Assembly (NCBI RefSeq): GCF_000328565.1
Contig: NC_019966.1
Location: 3,472,001 to 3,536,000 of the forward strand
Direction of reading: 5' to 3'
DNA length: 64,000 bases
Origin: Mycobacterium sp. JS623
Lineage (GTDB): Bacteria; Actinomycetota; Actinomycetes; Mycobacteriales; Mycobacteriaceae
A program made the translations under genes and the position numbers. Positions 62,192 through 64,000 of this stretch are shown here, one piece after another (the first letter of the stretch is position 1; every line of letters begins with the position of its first letter). Under the pieces are notes generated by a model, which was not told the DNA's origin, ran no database searches, and was given only the letters and a program-made list of their open reading frames with translations.

Positions 62192-62648
62192 TACATGTCC
62201 TTCCTAGAGTGGGTTGGTTGTCGAGCGTGGCCACCTGGACGCAATAACCGCGAGGTGCCCGGATGTTTGTGTCCAGTCATGCGGCGGTGTCGTTTGGTGA
62301 ATCCTCCGCTCGCCAGCTGTTGAGTCAGCGTTCACGGACGGCGGGTGAGTGGTCATCACCCGGCGAACCAATTCACCCGGGTGAGTACGGCGGCGGCACC
62401 GGGCGGATCGGCAGCGATCGTGAGCTGACGTTAATCAGGGCTGCGCCTTGCGGCCGAAAGACTCGGGTTCGCATCCATATGTGCTTGCGCCGCAATGAAA
62501 GCGGCGAAATGCTGCATTTCGGCCACAGCGAGCGCGCGTCAAACGCTGCTGCGGCGCCAGGCGACGCGTGGCCGGACTAATATGAATGTGTCCGGTCCAC
62601 TTCTGATGGCAACGCCCGAGATCCATCCTTGATGACTCGAGCCCTTGG
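62192..62648. other. Intergenic region with composite element 10
   Basis: The element is at 62343-62384; the remaining ~260 bases up to the esterase gene show nothing recognisable. Confidence 0.45.
62343..62384 (-). promoter_or_regulatory. Composite GGGTGA element, copy 10
   Basis: Minus strand: TCACCC-GGGTGA, 11 bases, GGGTGA, 7 bases (TGACCAC), TCACCC. All four half-sites are perfect. It faces the quinone oxidoreductase gene. Confidence 0.8.
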
Positions 62649-63701
62649 TTATCCGGTCGCTTCGCGGATGTAGCGGCCGATCTGCCGTAGTGAGCGGGTG
62701 GCTTCGGGGATCATCGGCGCGGCGAGTTGGAACACATGGATTTGGCCCGGCCATACGTGCAGTTCGACGGGCACGCCGGCGGCGGCCAATCGTTGGGCCG
62801 CCTGCTGTGCGTCGTGCAGGAGGACCTCGCAACCGGACACATGGATCAGGGTGGGTGTTAGCCCAGGCTGGATGTGGTCAAGCGGTTCGTAGAGCGCGTC
62901 GCGATCGACGTTGGTGTCGCGGTGCGCTGCGGCGTGAGTGATCAGGCCGTAGAAGGCGTCGAATGCTCTGGGCGGAAACATCGCATCCGAGCCCGCGTTG
63001 GGGTGAGTTGTCTTGGGCTCTGTAACCAGTTGCAGCAGCGGTGACATGACCACCATCGCTGCGGGCTGCTCGCCGCACTCGAGCAGCCGTTGAGCCAGCG
63101 CCAGCGCCAGGTAGCCGCCGGCCGAGTCACCGGCCAGCACAATCTGGTCGGGCTGATAGCCTTTGCGGCGCAACCACCGGTAGCCGTCGTAGCAGTCGTC
63201 GATCGCCTCGCTGATCGAATGTTTAGGAATCTTGCGGTAATTGGGCACCAGTACCGGGCTGTCGGCGAAACCGGACAGCATGCTCACCAGTCGGCCGTGC
63301 GAGTAGGGGCCGCAGGTGAGGAATGCCCCGCCGTGCAGATACAGCACGACCCGGCGGGTGCCGTCAGCCGGTAGCACTCCGGCGGCGCGGACAAGCTGAG
63401 CGGTGCAGTACGGCAGCCTGATGCCGGCGCGCGCCATGCCTGGTGTCGGCGTGATGGCACGGGCGGCGAATTCGACGAGGCCCCATGGCCACGGTGCCGA
63501 GGGCAGAAAGCTGCCCACGCTCAGCGTGGGTCGGATCATCAGCCGGGCGCTGAGCCAGGCGAGGCGTCCGGCCATGCTCGGACCGTCTTGGATGACCTCA
63601 ACGATGGCGCCCAGGCGGAGCGGATTCCGCCGAGCTTTTCGTGCCCTGGCTGATCTTAGAGTGGGTCGCGGTGAGCCCGACCTCGCGACGGGTGCGCTCA
63701 T
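62649..63701 (-). CDS. HSL-family alpha/beta hydrolase (Lip-type esterase)
   Basis: 350 residues from the ATG at 63701. Oxyanion motif LYLHGGAFLTCGPYSHGRL, nucleophile elbow LAGDSAGGYLALAL with the catalytic Ser, the acid in PTLIHVSGCEVLLHDAQQ, and the His in HVWPGQIHVFQLAAPM. The HGGA plus GDSAGG pair identifies the hormone-sensitive-lipase family, as in mycobacterial LipN and similar proteins. It hydrolyses short-chain esters. The N-terminal ~60 residues are basic without a signal peptide. It has no composite element. Confidence 0.88.
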   Translation of the reverse strand: MSAPVARSGSPRPTLRSARARKARRNPLRLGAIVEVIQDGPSMAGRLAWLSARLMIRPTLSVGSFLPSAPWPWGLVEFAARAITPTPGMARAGIRLPYCTAQLVRAAGVLPADGTRRVVLYLHGGAFLTCGPYSHGRLVSMLSGFADSPVLVPNYRKIPKHSISEAIDDCYDGYRWLRRKGYQPDQIVLAGDSAGGYLALALAQRLLECGEQPAAMVVMSPLLQLVTEPKTTHPNAGSDAMFPPRAFDAFYGLITHAAAHRDTNVDRDALYEPLDHIQPGLTPTLIHVSGCEVLLHDAQQAAQRLAAAGVPVELHVWPGQIHVFQLAAPMIPEATRSLRQIGRYIREATG

Positions 63702-64000
63702 GTCGATACTTCCACGCGGGGGGCAGCAGGTCGCCGACGCCACCCGACCCGATTCCAGGTGACTCCAAGACGGGGCTTGTCGTCCCCCGGCGCACCCGGT
63801 CGCGTTGCTCGCCCGGCAGAGCTGGCACCTAGGCCGCCGGTAGACTCATCTTGTCGGCTCTGGGCTGGGGCCGATGCGCATGCCCCGCATAACCGCGATC
63901 CCTGCCGGTCAGCGAATCTAGGTGCGTCACTTCGTGTTTGGCGCGCACCCCCGCATAACGGGCACTGTTTGTCGGCGACGGTGGCCGCCTGCAGGTCAGC
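63702..64000. other. Window end, no gene recognised
   Basis: Upstream region of the esterase gene; no convincing frame or site. Confidence 0.4.

Noticed and set aside
22455..62384. Composite element as a DosR box or a known SigF/SigH promoter
   Set aside because: It does not match the DosR palindrome, the GTTT/GGGTA pattern or the GGAA/GTT pattern as I know them; GGGTGA/TCACCC half-sites with fixed spacing are different.
1..64000. CRISPR arrays, tRNA or rRNA genes, prophage
   Set aside because: No regularly spaced repeats, cloverleaf or rRNA sequence were seen; the holin-like protein at 23246 is a chromosomal family and has no phage neighbours.

Overview
The window looks like an accessory stretch of a non-tuberculous Mycobacterium chromosome. 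It is GC-rich. Its gene families are typical of that genus: deazaflavin (F420)-dependent nitroreductase-like and LLM enzymes, MmyB-type regulators, DUF4333, DUF5709 and UsfY-like proteins, and a large secreted beta-propeller protein with the mycobacterial N-terminal export segment. There are no rRNA genes, no CRISPR array and no tRNA that I could see. Many genes overlap by ATGA or GTGA.

Layout. (1) 1-12.6 kb: a partial LysR regulator and an XRE/MmyB regulator are followed by two diverged, rearranged copies of one oxidoreductase cassette (SnoaL-like, two SDRs, Ddn-like, VOC, plus DUF427 or an LLM enzyme). A TetR gene lies between the copies. Five related palindromes, one at the TetR promoter and four before cassette transcription units, suggest a single local TetR regulon. 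Copy 1 is decaying (a frameshifted SDR, a truncated VOC gene, a nonsense mutation in a trailing gene). (2) 11.8-17.1 kb: a gene graveyard with remnants of DUF4333, SRPBCC, adenylate cyclase and a HerA-like ATPase, around one intact DUF347 membrane protein. (3) 17.1-22.4 kb: the 1004-residue secreted beta-propeller protein, then a broken IS21-family element. (4) 22.4-62.4 kb: about 40 kb of stress and redox genes.

The most striking feature of region 4 is a composite DNA element with the architecture TCACCC-GGGTGA-N10/11-GGGTGA-N7-TCACCC. It occurs ten times, and each copy is oriented so that the same end faces the gene it precedes. The ten targets are two ECF sigma factors; a small-gene/thiolase/NAD-synthetase-glutaminase operon; an SDR-msrB-msrA-transaldolase-ctaD-DUF421 operon; a DUF5709-GNAT pair; an operon ending in a cysteine-less thioredoxin-reductase-like gene and thioredoxin; a small protein with an NAD(P)-binding protein; a SnoaL protein; DUF417 with a dihydrolipoamide-dehydrogenase-like flavoprotein; and a quinone-oxidoreductase-like gene. 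Together they suggest one undescribed oxidative or electrophile stress regulon. Three very large ATP-binding LuxR regulators (41.3-49.8 kb) sit in its middle. The cognate regulator, either an ECF sigma or a LuxR protein, cannot be decided from sequence alone.

The window ends with a DoxX-like protein, a secreted cupin, the quinone oxidoreductase and an HSL-type esterase. Function names rest on motif recognition by eye; no database search was run.
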